A stretch of 64,000 nt of DNA. Origin: Neocallimastix lanati (nom. inval.) (taxonomy: Eukaryota; Neocallimastigomycota; Neocallimastigomycetes; Neocallimastigales; Neocallimastigaceae). The stretch covers positions 461,001 through 525,000 of the forward strand of contig JACVTC010000027.1 in NCBI GenBank assembly GCA_016946835.1, read 5' to 3'. Numbering within the stretch: the first letter of the stretch is position 1; each line of letters begins with the position of its first letter. Below are positions 38,453 through 53,287 of this stretch, piece by piece. Both the position numbers and the translations under genes were made by a program. The notes beneath the pieces were generated by a model. It was not told where the DNA came from. It saw only the letters and a program-made list of their open reading frames with translations, and searched no databases.

Positions 38453-41400
38453 TATTAATTTATGAATATTTATTAAACTTAATAAAATGATTATTAAAAA
38501 AATAAAATAAAATAAAACAATAAAATTATTATTATAATAAATTGAAAAATAAAAAATTAAAATAGATATTTATTATTATTTATTTATACTATAAATTCAA
38601 ATAATAACATTAAAAAAAAAAAGTTAAATAATTATAATAATAATAATAATATTTATGATATTAATATAACTAATAATAAATATATATAATACTACATTAT
38701 ATAAAAAAAAACAATTATGGGCTAGTACTTTAGCTAAAAAATAAAATAATATTAATAAGAACAATATAATAAAATGTTAAATTTTTTTTATTTTATTTTC
38801 ATTTTAAAACAAATAATATATTAAAAAAGATTATCATATGAGGACTTTTATATTAATATTAATACAATTAATACTTTTTGTATAATATACATTGTCTATT
38901 TTTTTTTTAATAAATAAAAATTTTTTTTAAAAAAAAATAGAGGAAAGATAATTATATCAAAAAGATAAATATATATAATAATAATAATTATCTTTAAAAT
39001 AAATTACAATTAAAATAATTCGATATTAAAATAGGAAAATATAAAAATGTAAAAATGAATAAATAAATAAATAAATATAAAAGAATACAATACAATAAAA
39101 CAAAGTAAAGTAATAATAATAATAATATAAATTAAAGAGCAAAGATATATAATTTATTTTTAAAACAAGGAAATAATTTAAATGGTCATTTTTTTTATTT
39201 ATTTATCATAAAAATATTACTATATAATAATTGAGGAAAAAAAATAAATAAAAAAAAGTATTATATTAAGGAAGTAATAAAAAAAATAAAAAATAGAATG
39301 AAGCTATTGTAAATGGTAATAAATTAATGGTTCAAAAAATAAAAAAATAAAAAAATAAAAAAATAAAAAAAAAAAGAGATTCAAATTACATAAAAAAATA
39401 TAAAAAAAATAAATTAAAAAGAAATTAAAAATTATAATAAAATAAAATTAAAAAATAAAATAAAAATAAAAAATTAATTTTTATTTTATGTATAAATATT
39501 TTTTAATATTTAATTTTATTTCCTATGAAAATAAAAATAAAAAAATAATAAAATAAAAACAAATAAAAAAAAACACAATATCAACTATTTTTATTGGATT
39601 AATAAATTATTAAGTAGAAAAAATAAAAAATAAAAAATAAAAAATAAAAAATTAAAAATTAAAATTTTTTTTAATCTATTTTATTTATTTTATTGTTCTT
39701 AATATATTTTATATATTATTAATTTATAACTTAATATAATCAACCTAATATTAAATATGTTATAATTTTTTTATTAAAGTATTTTATATTATCTTTTATT
39801 ATATTTACCAATAAATTAATAATTAATTATTATATTAAAAGATATATATTAATGTCCCCATTTTATGTAGTTTATATTAAAAATATTTTATGTTTACAAA
39901 TTTATATATTGAATAATATACTTATATAATTAAATTATTATATTTATATTAAATATATTACAAATATACTTACAATATATAAATATATAATGTGTATATA
40001 TAGAAAATATATATTTTAATTTTAATTATTTAGGAACAATAAAACGTTAGGAAGAATATATATTTAAATATTTGTTAAAATTTAAATATATTTATAATTT
40101 TAATAAAAAAAAAAAAAAAAAAAAAAAAAGAAAAAGAAAAAAAAGGGAAGAGAATAGAAAAGTCCTACTACCAACTTCTATGTTAAATAGTTGGCTTATT
40201 ATATGTTCTTGTTCTGTCCATAAAACTATTAAAAAATATATATATTTTTTGTTTCTTTTTAAAAGAATTATTTACTAAAAAAAAAGAATATTAACTAAAT
40301 AATTTTTAAAATATTTTTGTTCATAAAATATAATGCAAAAAAAAAAAAAGTTAAAAAAAAAATAATTTAAAAAATAAAAAAAAGAAAGAAATAAAATAAC
40401 AATGAAATAAGAAAAAATAAATTAAAATGAAGTAATTAATTAAAAGTAACGAATAAAATAAAAATAATATGTAAATAGAAATATAAAACAAAACAAAAAA
40501 AAAGTTAGAATTGTAAAGATAAACTATTATATCTTTTCTTTACTTTTGGTATCTTTTTATTTTATTTTATTTTATTTTGTAAATAAAAAAGATTGTAAAA
40601 AAAAAATCATTGGTTTTTCATTATTAATACATAAAAAAAGAAAAAAATTAATCATAAAAAAAAAAAAAAGAAAAGAAAAAATAAAGACAAAAAAAATTTA
40701 TATTATAGTTTTAAAAGAATCGTTTTAAACAATTAAAGAGCATATATTTAGTATAAATGGAATAATGAAAATCAGTATTTATTTATCTTTTTTATTATTA
40801 CTATTATTATTATTATTATTTGAGGATGAAAATAGCCTAGCCAAATAGCATGGATAACAAATAGAAATAATTCAATGATGAAAAATTTTATTAAATATAT
40901 GGATATATATATATATTCTATATAAATCACAATAATAGAAATTAATTTCTAATTAATATTATTGTAATTATTATTTCTCGGCGAATAATTACATATTAAT
41001 TAATTTAAATTATTAATATTTGATAATAATTAATTCACCCTTTTAATAATTAATTATGAAAATATAGGAAAAAAGAAAAAATTCAAATCTTAATAAATAT
41101 TAGAATGATATTTAAAAACTTTATTTTTTTTTTTAAAAAAAAAAAAAAAAGCAATTTATAGGAAATAAAATTTTGAATAGGAAAAAAAAGTTTAATTAAT
41201 AATAATAATATAATGTTAAAATTATAATAATGATAAATAATATAAATCATAATATAAAGATAAATCATAATATAATGATAAAAAATAAACATTGTTACTT
41301 ATTGACTAATAATGGTAACAATTAACAATAATAATAAAATGTTTAAATAATAACAATGGACTGTTAAATAATAATAATGATAATATTAATTATAATTAAT

Positions 41401-42036
41401 TATAATTATTAAAGAAAAGAAAAAAAAAAAAAAAGAATATACTGAACCACCATTTAAAAAAAAAAGTAATTTTTGCATAATTTTAATTTTTTTTTTAATA
41501 TTTTTTTTTATATAATTTTTAAAAATTTTTATTAATTTTATATATTTTTTATATTTTTTATATTAATTAGAAGATAAAATCAATTAATATTAGAAAAAAA
41601 AAATATATATATATATATAAAACATTCAGTTGAGATAATATTTTATTTAATATTAGAGTTTTTCATGTAATTTTTTTTTATGTAATTTAATTAATAATGT
41701 TAAATATATAAATTAATAATGTTAAATATATATGATTTATAAAAAATAAAAATATTTAAATTTTTTTTTTTTTTTTATTTTGTTTTATACGTTATATATA
41801 TTAAATTCTTTGAAACTTAACTAAATAAAGAATAAAAATGTTACATATTAAATGATAAAAAAATTTTTTTTTATCTTTTATGGTAAATGGTAAATTCTAC
41901 TCCTTGTTAAAAAAAAAAAAAATAGCCCCCAAAAAATATATATAGAATTATTATTTATTAATATTTATTAGTATTTATTTTTATTTTTACTTTTTTTTTT
42001 TTATGCTGTATAAAATGATTATCAATATTAATATTA
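37648..42036. other. A+T-rich intergenic DNA
   Basis: It holds a poly-A tract at about 38414-38450, a poly-A at about 40107-40130, A-rich simple sequence at about 39240-39660 and short (AAT)n tracts. The small open frames at 40072-40278 and 40546-40728 are Lys-rich and homopolymer-driven. No gene is supported. Confidence 0.55.
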
Positions 42037-42465
42037 AATAATGATATGAAATGAAAATAAAAATCTTAATTATTAATAAATTATTTTATTAATAATTACA
42101 TAAAAATACATCAATTAGTCACTTGATTAATTATCGTTTTATAAAATGATCCAGAAATAACGTGATATAAGATAAATTTATGCAACATCATAAATTCTAT
42201 TAAATACATAAAATTAATGTAAAATAAAATTTATATCATAAATTTTATGTTACATAAATAATTTATAAATTAAGTTTTATTTTATTTCATTTTAATTATT
42301 TTTATTATATTTTTATTATATTTTTATATGTTCTAATTATTATAAATATTTTATTATTTATATTATACTTTTATAATATTCACCTAAATAATTAATTCTT
42401 ATTATTTTAAAATAGTTTATAGAGTATTATATAAAGAATATCTTTTTCTTTATATTTATTCTTTG
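42037..42465. repeat. Dispersed non-coding repeat, copy 1
   Basis: About 430 bp sharing long collinear similarity with 52631-52972. Shared landmarks are AACGTGATATAA, CATCATAAATTCTAT, ACATAAAATTAATGTAAA, CTAAATAATTAATTCTTATT and GAGTATTATATAAAGAATA. An internal inverted repeat ACATAAAATT (42206-42215) and AATTTTATGT (42241-42250) gives a hairpin core. No coding potential is seen; it may be a MITE-like or other non-autonomous element. Confidence 0.7.
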
Positions 42466-42794
42466 TAATTTAAAATACATATATATCAAAACTTTTATTA
42501 TTATTATTATTTTGGTAATATTATATATATATATATTTTTACCATACCATTATCATGAATTATATATATATGTATAAAATTTAAAAAATATTTTCTATTT
42601 TTTAACTTTTTTTCTCCTTCATTTTATTTTAATTAATTAATTAATTAATTAAAAAAAAATTAGTAATAATAAAGAATTTAAAAATGGATTTTAATTCAAT
42701 AGAGAATGTCATTGTCATATATATATATTTTTTATTTTAAAATTAATTCAATTAATTTTTTATTATATTGAAATTGCATGAGATGAATGACTAC

Positions 42795-42835
<41 letters not shown>

Positions 42836-45800
42836 TTAAATTGATGTGTCTTGCAATGTTACATTTAATACTTTTATTTTTTTTTTTTAAAAAAAAAAAA
42901 CAATTACCTATATTTAGGGAAAAAAAAGATATAATATATACTATATAAGTGTAATATATAAGTAAATAATAAATAAAAAAAAAATAAAATTAATCATTAA
43001 TTCTTTTTAATTATCTATATTAATACATAAAAAATTCGATACAAATATAGTAAATTTTTAATTCAATCAAAATAAAAAATAGCCTATATGAAAATAATTT
43101 TATATAGAATTACCTACACCTACATATATGTATACATAAATTAAATATATATTTATTTTATATATTTTAAATTATTATTATTACTTTTTATTGATTTATT
43201 TTCATTAAAAAAATTTAATTTTAATTTAATTAATAATTATTCATTTTTAAATTATGTAATAATACTCCTATTTTCATTTTTATATTATATTATATTATAT
43301 TAAAATAGTTCATAATTAAAATACATTTAAAATATTTTTTAGATTATGAACTATTTAAACATTATACACCTTCTAATTCAAATATATATTTTTTTTAAAT
43401 CTTTTATTTATTATAATATTATTATTAACAATATTACTATTATTATTTTTCTTTTTAACTTTTCTCAATTTATCTTTCCTATCTACCCTATGATTTTCTA
43501 TGGGGTTTAAAGGGTTAAACTAAGGCAATTTTTTTTTATATGAATTAAAGTGACTATATATTACAATGTAAATTATAATAGAATCAAATATATACAAAAT
43601 TATATAAATAATAAAATTTTAGGCCATCTATGTATTTTATAATTTTTTTTTAACAATAGATTATTAAATAAATTTCATTATTAAATTGAAAATTTTAATT
43701 TAGGAAAAATTTACATATATAGATATACATGTATTATGTATTAAACTATATAAAAATAAAATAAATTAAATTAAAAAATAGGTATAAAGAATACATATTT
43801 AAAACCATTCTCATTAATATTTATTATAAATTTGATACATAGTTATATAGTTATAAAATATTTTAATATTGTGGATTTATTTATTTATTTTATTTATTTA
43901 TTTAAATAATTATATATAGAGTTTAGCAGACACACACACACACAAACAAACAAACAAATATAAATAACAAATAACAAAAAATATAAAAAATAATAATAAA
44001 AAAACTTAATAATAATAATTTTTGTTTTTATTTTGATTTTGTCTCTTAAAAGAAAACAAAAAGCACATGAGTTTATATATATATATATTTATTTATGTTG
44101 TATAATATATAGGATGATTAATATATATTGAAAGTAATTAAATAAGATATGTACATCATTTATACAAACTTTATCCATTATAAAAATATATATATTAATA
44201 TAAACCTAATAAATATAATATTTTTTTATTTATATTTCTGGTCCTTTTGTTACTAATGATTATTATACTATGAATACGTTCTACAAGAATTAAAAAAAAA
44301 AAAAAAAAAAAAAGTAAAATAATAAAATAAATATATAAAAGTAAATATAATAAATATAAATATATATATATACTTTATTAATATATAAATAAACATTTAG
44401 AGTTAATTTGATTTTAATATGTATTTTTATTCAAAAAGAAGACAAAACTTAAATAAATACATATAAGTAATGTATATAATAATAATAATATATATATAAA
44501 TATATTTTATTTTAATTTATATGAATAAATAAATAAAAATTTCCTTTTTTTTTTTTATTTTTTTTACACTTTCTAAATAGCCATGCTTTTTAACAAATAT
44601 GGTAATAATTTTTGATGTAAATAATATACAAAAAAAGATAAAACTTTATTTATTTACTTATCTATTATTATTATTTCATATATATATTTTAATACAAATT
44701 TACCTTATATTTGAATTAATTTTAAATATATATAGGTTTATTTATATCTTTTATAAACCTTTTATTTATATATTTAGTTTTATGTTTTTGTCAAAGTTTT
44801 ATTTATAATAAATAAATAATTAGAATAAATAGAATTTGCGAAAAGAAAAAAAGAAAAAAAAAAATTAAAACAATCAACCTTTTTATTGATAGGCTAAACA
44901 CAATTATTAATAAATCAATAATTAATAATTAAATTAATTAATTATGAATTATAAATAATAATAAATTCATGATGAGGATATTTTGTTCATTATTACTTTT
45001 TTATTTTTTTTTTATTTTATTTTTCTTTACTAATTATTATAATTTTTTTTAATTAGTACTATTATTATAATTATATGAGTAGTTCAAGTTTTTATTTTTC
45101 CTTTTTTTTTTTTTTTCTCTTTTTCTTAACTATTCTAATTATCATAATTATCATTTATTCTATAATCATTTTTATTTTATAGTGTAAATTAACTAAATTA
45201 CCGAAAACTAAATTGATGTATATATTTATTTTTTTTATTTTTTTATTGAATATTTTTAATCTATTTATGATTTATAAATAGCCAATAAAAATCAAATAAA
45301 AATTAAAAAAAAAAAAATAAATAAAATAGAAATGATGTTTATTAAAATCAATTATGTATATAAATGGATAAATAAATAAAACTATATATAAATAAATATT
45401 CATTGATAGTTGTAATAAATTTATTATTAAAATAAATAATAAATAAATTTATTAAATAAATAGTAAATAAATATAATTAAATAATATAAATATATAAATA
45501 AATAATAATATATAAATAAATAAATAAATAGAAATAGAAATTATATATATATAATAATTAATAATAATTAATTATAAAATATGTTTCTCTAAATAAAATG
45601 TTATGAGATGGAATAGTATATAATCCTATTTTTTTTTTTTTTAGTATAGTCTATATTTGGCATATTTTTAATTTTATCTTTTACCTATATTTTAATAAAA
45701 AATATATTAAGATGAATGTATGCATACAAATATTTATTTATTTCTTTAATAATAATAATAATAATTATAATAATAGTTATAATAATAATATTAATATTTT

Positions 45801-46262
45801 AATAAAAAAAAATAATAAAGATATTAAAAAAGATGTCATAAACAATACATATTTAAGAATTAATTAAATAATTATTACTCTAAGTATTCCTTTGTTTTTT
45901 TGGTAAAATTATTAACAAAAAAAAAAAAAAAAAAAAACTAAGCCTTTTCTTATAATATACATATATATATATATATATATAGAAAATACTAATTAAAGAT
46001 AATACTTTTGTCATCATTTAAAGTTTTTCTCTTTTAATACAAAATAAGTAATAACTTATATTTTAATATTTTGGGTGTTAAACTTTCATTGTTGTATTTA
46101 AAAGATATATAACAATAATAATAATAATAATAATAATTTTTATTTATTTATTTATTTTTTATAATAAAAATAATAATAAAATACTAAAAATACTAAAAAA
46201 AAAGGAAAAAAAAAGGGAAAAAAAAGGAAAAAAAAAAAAAAGAAAATAAAAAAAACTAAGCC

Positions 46263-46300
<38 letters not shown>

Positions 46301-47244
46301 CATTAAAATTTTCTTTAAAAGAAAATTGTTTGTTTTTTATTCGTTCTATTATTTTTATATTTATTTATTTTATATTATAAAATTATTACTTTTGATAAAA
46401 TAATAATATTATTATTATTATTAAATTTAAATCTAAATCAAATTTTATTCTTATATTTTTATATATATATAAAACATATAAAGCATTAAAAATAATCTAA
46501 TTCTTATTGTTTATTTTATCTTTTAAGATAAAGCATGTTTATATATATATATATTATTTTTATTTATTATTTTTACTTTATTATTTTTTTTTTCTTGTTA
46601 CAATCACCTTTTTTGGAACTTTTTTTTTATTAAATATTTAAGTTTATGGTGATACGTATGGAATACAATATGTAACAAAAAAAAAAAAGTTTCATTTCAT
46701 TTCATAATTGTTTTTAAAAAAGATGATTTATTTTTTCATAAAATAATAATAATAATAAATAATAAATAATTTAATCTCATATTCAATTCTATATAAAGTA
46801 ATTCATTATATATTATTTTAGTAATAAATAATAAATATTAATAAATATTAATAAATATTAATAAATAATATATAATCCTATTCCTAATAAATAATAAATA
46901 ATTAAATAATAAATCATAAATCATTAAATTATTGAGAATTCTTATAATTAAATAATAATTATTTAATTAGTTTTAAAAATTATACTAATTGATTTAGTTA
47001 ATTACTTATGGGATTAATAATTGTGATAATAATATAATGTCAATTTTAATAATTACTATATAAGATTAATAATTATAATAATAACATAATAATTTTAATA
47101 ATTACTTCAATAACTAAAATAATAAATAATGATATTAATAATGATGCTATTAATTATAATAGTTTTATATATGTTTAAAAGAACAAAATAATAAATTTGA
47201 CAACCAAAAAAAAAAACTTTTATATTCTGTATATTAAGTATTAA
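42466..47244. other. A+T-rich intergenic DNA
   Basis: It holds a (TTA)n tract at about 42799-42835, a (CA)n/(CAAA)n microsatellite at about 43930-43958 and many TA repeats. A possible stem made by TTGTTACA (about 46595) and TGTAACAA (about 46671) flanks 70 bp. No gene is seen. Confidence 0.55.
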
Positions 47245-47395
47245 TTTTTATTTTTCTGTTTATCATTATTATTTAATTATTTTTTATTTTTCTGTTTATC
47301 ATTATTATTTAATTATTTTTTATTTTTCTGTTTATTATTATCATTTATTTTTTATTTTTCTGTTTATTATTATTATTTAATTATTTTTTATTAAT
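47245..47395. repeat. 36-bp tandem repeat, about four units
   Basis: TTTTTCTGTTTAT recurs with CTGTTTA at 47256, 47292, 47328 and 47360 (spacing 36, 36, 32), followed by ATTATTATTTAATTA spacers. A short ATTTATT heptamer array follows to about 47450. Confidence 0.75.
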
Positions 47396-47450
47396 ATTTA
47401 TTATTTATTATTATTTATTATTTATTATTTATTATTTATTTTAATTATTT

Positions 47451-47751
47451 ATTATTTTTCAAAATTTTCTATTGGTTAAAAGTAGGAGATCAAGCCTATT
47501 ATATTTATATTTATTTATTAAAATTTGATAAAAAATAATTATAAAAATAAAATGTATTATTAAATTGAATTGAAAATATGATAATAATATTAGTAGTAAT
47601 AAAAATTAATAAAAATTATACATCAAATCAATAAATAGATCAAACAAACTATGAAATTAACGGCGTATCATCATAATAATAATTAGTGCATAATCATAAT
47701 ATTACATATAAAATAAACATTTATCAATTGAAAATATATATTATATTATCA

Positions 47752-47784
<33 letters not shown>

Positions 47785-48217
47785 AATTAATTAAAAAAAT
47801 AACAATCAATAATAAATTCAAGAAAAGATATTATGTAATTTAAAAAAAAAAAAATTAAGATAATAATAATAATAATAGATAATTGAAATATATAATTATT
47901 ATTATAATGTTGTTATAAATCCATACATAAATTATAATTAATTGTTTTATATAGATAAATATATTTTTTTTCGGAATTGCAGTTTTTAATAATAATATAG
48001 GATAACTTTTTTTTTTTTTTAATCTGTAAATCTTTATGCAATTAAATAGTATAATAGGATAAGGAATTTTTTAACATTATATAATTAATAATTAAAATTT
48101 AAAAGAAAAAAAAAATATATATATATATATATATTTTTATATATTTTATATATAATGGAAATTTATAAAAAAAAAAAAAAAATAAAAAAAAAAAAAAAAT
48201 AAGTAATTAGGAGAGTG
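47451..48217. other. A+T-rich intergenic DNA
   Basis: Poly-T at about 47752-47780, poly-A tracts and TA repeats. No gene is seen. Confidence 0.55.
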
Positions 48218-48575
48218 GGGCATTTCACCATAATTTTTTTTAAAGCCTGCGGCGTATTAAAAAGTGTTGCATTTCGCCAAATTAAAATTATTAAAAGAAT
48301 AAATAAATAGATAAAATTAAATGGTATTAATATTGATGTATTTTACAAAAATATTAAAATATATCTTTAAAATAATTAAAATATTATTATATAATCAATG
48401 AATATTATTTGTAAAAAAAATAATAATATTAATATTAAAATAATGTTGATTATTAAATAAATAATTTTAAAAAAAAAAAAGTTTTAAAAAACATATTTTG
48501 AATTTTTATTTATTTATTCATAAACTTATTTATATCAATACGCCACTTGGTGAAATTTTAACTATCCCAATAATT
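48218..48575. mobile_element. Candidate inverted-repeat element (MITE-like)
   Basis: The left side (about 48218-48290) holds GGGGCATTTCACCA, GCGGCGTATT and TGCATTTCGCCAA. The right side (about 48535-48570) holds AATACGCCACTTGGTGAAATTTT, which is the reverse complement of the left motifs in mirrored order (GGCGTATT against AATACGCC; TTTCACCA against TGGTGAAA). The roughly 240 bp between them are A+T-rich and non-coding. G+C-bearing inverted ends around an empty core suggest a decayed DNA-transposon derivative. Confidence 0.45.
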
Positions 48576-49927
48576 TAGTATTTTAAAATGAAGGATTATG
48601 ATAATAATATTTGTTTTATTATTATCATCAGCATCATCTTTTATTTAATAAGTTTATTAATTAAATAAATATAAATTATATAATTTAATATTTTATATAA
48701 TTAAATTTAAAAAAATATATTGATATATATGGATATATGAAATTTTATTAATAAAATAATTAATTATTTTTTGAGATGTTTAATTGTTCAAATATTGTTT
48801 TAAATAATTAAATAAAAAGAAAGATAAAAAGATGAAAATATATATGTATCTTATATATATTTAAATGTATATTTTAAATATATATATATATAAAGATCAT
48901 AATAAAAGTCTATTCGAATGGAGAGAAAAAAAAAAAAGATAAACTTCATTGTCTATTGTATCTTTGTTAAATTCATTGTTATTATTATTTTTTTTTTGTT
49001 TTCTTTTTTTTTTTTTATGATACAAATAAAAAGATACTTCATTTCTTTCTTTTTTTTTTTTTTTGTATTTTTTTTTTTTATTTTTTTTTATTTTTTGTAT
49101 TCTTCTCTAACTAAAAAATAGTTGCGGATATTTAATATAATTCTTGGTATTTAATGCATCAATCATAACTTAAAATGATTCTTTTTCTTCTTTTTTTTTT
49201 ATTTTAAATGTATTGTTTTTATTAATTATCATTATTTAAAAGTTAAAAGTAATTTTTTTTTTTTTAATATTATAATGATTAAATTTATTTTATTATATTT
49301 ATTTAATTAAATAATAGTTTTTTGATAATTTCATTAAAATATAAAAAATTTTTTTTTTATTATGGAAAACAGAAAACTAAAAAAAATAAAAATAAAAAGA
49401 TTTATTATTATTATTATTATTATTATTTTTTTTAAAGAATAAAATGCCGTATAAATTATACCATATTAGGAAGTTATAGAAAATATTTAAATTAAATAGT
49501 TCTTTTTTTTATAGAAATTTAATTAAATTTACTAAAAATGAAAAAAAACGGCAATTTTATAGTTTTTTTTATTTTGGTTTATTTATATAATAATTATAAT
49601 AATAATAATAATAATAATAGTTATAATAATAATAAATTATTAAAAAAAAACGAATCAACAATAATAAGAAAAGTAATTAAAAGTAATTAAAAATAATTAA
49701 TAATAGTAATAATAAAAGATTATATATATTATAATAATTATAATAATAATAATAATAAAAATTAGACTTATTCCAATTTATAACTTTCTTTTTTTCTACA
49801 TTTTAATTATTTATTCATTTTAATATTTTTTTTTTAATATTTTTCAATATTTTCATAAAGTTATATGTAAATTATATATATATATAACTTTTATAAAAAT
49901 AATAATTTGACAACAATTTATTATATA
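48576..49927. other. A+T-rich intergenic DNA
   Basis: Poly-T tracts and short (TTA)n and (AAT)n arrays. The Phe/Ile-rich open frame at 48918-49121 is homopolymer-driven. No gene is seen. Confidence 0.55.
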
Positions 49928-50032
49928 TTAATCTTTTATTTTGCCATCTCTCACAATCCAAGTGAAGTTAGAAAGCTGAAATTCTAATAGGATGTAGATC
50001 TCGAACAGTATCTTCCTAAACAGTCCCACTTT
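49928..50032 (-). pseudogene. Coding-like G+C island, possible relic exon
   Basis: On the minus strand about 34 codons are open and end in TAA at 49928-49930. They read VGLFRKILFEIYILLEFQLS then NFTWIVRDGKIKD, using many G- or C-ending codons (GTG, CTG, AGG, AAG, ATC, GGC), unlike the surrounding DNA. The preceding AAAAAG on the minus strand could be a splice acceptor. No start and no upstream exon were found and I do not recognise the family. It may be the last exon of an unseen gene, a relic or a transposon fragment. Confidence 0.35.
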
Positions 50033-50850
50033 TTTTCTTTTTTTTTTTATTATTTTTTTTATTAATTTATTAATTAATTAATTAATAAGTAATTCGAAAC
50101 CTTACCACAACTAATTAATAATAAATAATATTTCTTTATATGTATATATATATATATTTAATTAATTAATCAAACAAAATTTTTCTTTATAAATATGAAA
50201 AACAAACCAAGAAATAATTATAAAAAAAAAAATTCATTCATGCCAATAAAAAGAATATTAAAAAAAAAAAATTAAATAAATAAAAAATAAAAATAAAAAT
50301 GAAAAAATTAATGAAATGTTTTAGGATGAATTTTTTATAGATTTAAAACTTATTTTGAAACTTTAGTGAAGATGATGAAATTTTTTATTTTTATTTTTTT
50401 TTTTTTTATTTTTTTTTTTTTTAAAACAAAATCTAATTAATACTAATCAATTAAAAAAATAAAATAAAATAAAATAAAAATATATGAATATAAATTATAA
50501 TAATATTAATTTTTTTTTTTTTAATTTTTTATTTTATAAAAAAATTTACACCAATGAATGAAGAGGATGAACTAATTATTCTATTTCAAACTAATATATA
50601 ATATGCTTTTATCTATGAATATAGATAATAATGATGAGGATAAAAATTTATAAATATTAATAATAAATTAACTATTTTTATATTTTTATTTTAATTTATT
50701 TATTTATTAATAGTATTATTTTTATAATATTATTTATTTATTAATAATTATCTATTTATTATTAATTATCTATTTATTAATAATTATCTATTTATTAATA
50801 ATTATCTATTTTTATAATCTTATTTATTTATTAACTTTATTTTTATAATA

Positions 50851-50882
<32 letters not shown>

Positions 50883-52630
50883 AAATAAAAATACGTATAA
50901 ACTAATTTAAATTTTACCAGTTATTTTAATATTATATTTATATATATATATTTTTTTTTCAAATTTATTAAAAAGGTTTTTTTACAATTGAATGTTGTTT
51001 TACTTTTCAATTTGTTGTTTCATTATAAAAAATATAAAAAGTTCTTTTAATATTTATTTTTTAGAAAAGCAAAAAAAAAAAAAAAATAAAATAAAAAAAA
51101 TAAAATAATAAAAAAATTTTTTTTAATTTATTAATATTCTATTTTACCTAAAAAGGATATTATGGAAATTGGTGACAATCAATTGAAAATGAATCAAAAT
51201 TAAAAAGAAAACGACTTTAAATTAAAAAATTATTTGGCTCATAAATTAAATATAAAATTTTTTAAATATTTATATTAAATAATAATATTTAATATATGGA
51301 TAATTAAAAAAAAAAACTCAAAGGTTAATTCATCTATATTAATTTAATTTTATTTATTAATTAATAATATTTATTTATTAATTATATTTATTAATTATAT
51401 TTATATATATATTAATATTATTAATTTATTTTGTTTATTTATTTATTTCTAACGTTTTTTTTTTAAATAAATATTCATTAAACACAAATAGATTAAATAA
51501 AAAATGAATAAATAAATAATATAAAAAATTAAATTTTTATGGATTAAAAATTAAAAAAAAACATTTATTTATTTATAATTAACATTAGGTATAGTTTGCA
51601 CAATTTGGAGTAAAAATACTTAATTATTAATTATCTATAGCATTATATTATATTATATTACATTAACAGTAGTTATTATAATCATAGGGTTAACAATATA
51701 TTTTTTATTATAAAAAATATATTATTTATTTAAAACATTTATTTTTTAAATTTAATAAAACTCTAATAAACCATATTTTATGTATATATTATGTATCTTT
51801 TATACATATTATATATCTATATATTAGTAAAGTCTTTACGTGAATAAAAAAATAGTAAAAATAAAAATCTTTTTTTTTTTTATGTTTTACTAAAGTTGTA
51901 TTATTATTCATAGGTTTATCGTGTGGTATTATTTTTATAGAGAGGACTTTTTTTTACAATAAATAATTTTATAAAAAAAAAATAAACACAATAATAAAAA
52001 GAATAAATAGAATAGTAAATGAAGAAAAAAAAATTATAAATATAAATAATATATAAAGATAATTCTATTATTACTATTATTAATGTAATGCATTGATTAA
52101 TAAAAATAAATAAATAAATAATTTATAATATAATATTATTATAAAGAAAAAAAAATGTATATTTTTTTTTTTCATATTCAGGAGATTTTTTTTAAATGGA
52201 AAATAAATTTTAATCCATAAAAGTCTAAAGAAAGTTTCAGCTTTATCAAAATAATAATAATAATAATAATAATAATATATATATAATATATAAAAATAAT
52301 AATAATAATAATAATAATATATAAAAATAATAATAATAATAATATATAAAAAAAAAATAAATATTAGGTGGATTAGATTTTCATTGATTATTATTTATTA
52401 TTTATTTACTTATTTATTTATTATTATTTATTTATTAATATTTAATTATTTATTATTTTTTATTTATTTATTTATTATTTATATTTAATATTTAATTTTT
52501 TATTATTTATTATTATTTATTAAACACACCATTCATCATCATTATCCATTATTCATTATTCCATTATTAATTATTAAAACTTTTTTAATTATTATATAGT
52601 ACTATAATAATTAATTATGGATATAAAATT
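50033..52630. other. A+T-rich intergenic DNA with small repeats
   Basis: It holds an 18-bp tandem AATTATCTATTTATTAAT array (about 50740-50812). Short coding-like pieces lie at 50554-50601 (MNEEDELIILFQTNI, stop) and 51156-51290 (two open pieces separated by one TAA). (AAT)n arrays lie at 52253-52345. None is a convincing gene. Confidence 0.45.
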
Positions 52631-52972
52631 AAATGATATAAAATGAAAATAAAAACTTTAATTATTAATTAATTGTTTGATGAATTATCACTGATTTATA
52701 GTGTGATTTAATGTAACGTGATATAAAATAGATTTATGTAATATCATAAATTCTATAAAATACATAAAATTAATGTAAACATAAAATTTATAACATAAAT
52801 TTTATGTAAATATTTAAATAATTTATAAATTTAATAAAGTTTTATTTTTATTATTATATTTGTATTTTTATATGTTATAATTTAACTAAATAATTAATTC
52901 TTATTATTTTAAAATAGTTTATAATTAAAGAGTATTATATAAAGAATAATTTTTCTTTATATATATTCTTTG
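52631..52972. repeat. Dispersed non-coding repeat, copy 2
   Basis: Collinear with 42037-42465 over nearly its full length but with several deletions. It retains TAACGTGATATAAAAT, the ACATAAAATT/AATTTTATGT palindrome and the terminal GAGTATTATATAAAGAATA..ATTCTTTG. Confidence 0.7.
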
Positions 52973-53087
52973 CAGCAGCGTTTTGGCCATTTTTTTATAT
53001 TCATATTTATTATATTAATTAATAAAAAGATGTTTTAATAGTATTAATAATATGAATTATAAAATTTAGTATTTAAATAAAATAAAT

Positions 53088-53131
<44 letters not shown>

Positions 53132-53287
53132 ATGAAATAAATTATATTTATAAAAACGTAAATAAATAATAAAACTTCTCCCTAAAAGAGATAAAACTAA
53201 CAGAGTTATATCCTTATTTAATTTTTTTTTTTTTATATATCCAATAATAATAATAATCATAATATTAATATTTATAAATATAATAAA
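52973..53287. other. Intergenic DNA with an (AAAT)n microsatellite
   Basis: About 45 bp of AAAT repeats at 53088-53135 and poly-T near 53222. No gene is seen. Confidence 0.55.

Noticed and set aside
40840-40885. Possible C/D snoRNA (ATGATGA near 40876)
   Set aside because: No box D at suitable distance and no terminal stem.
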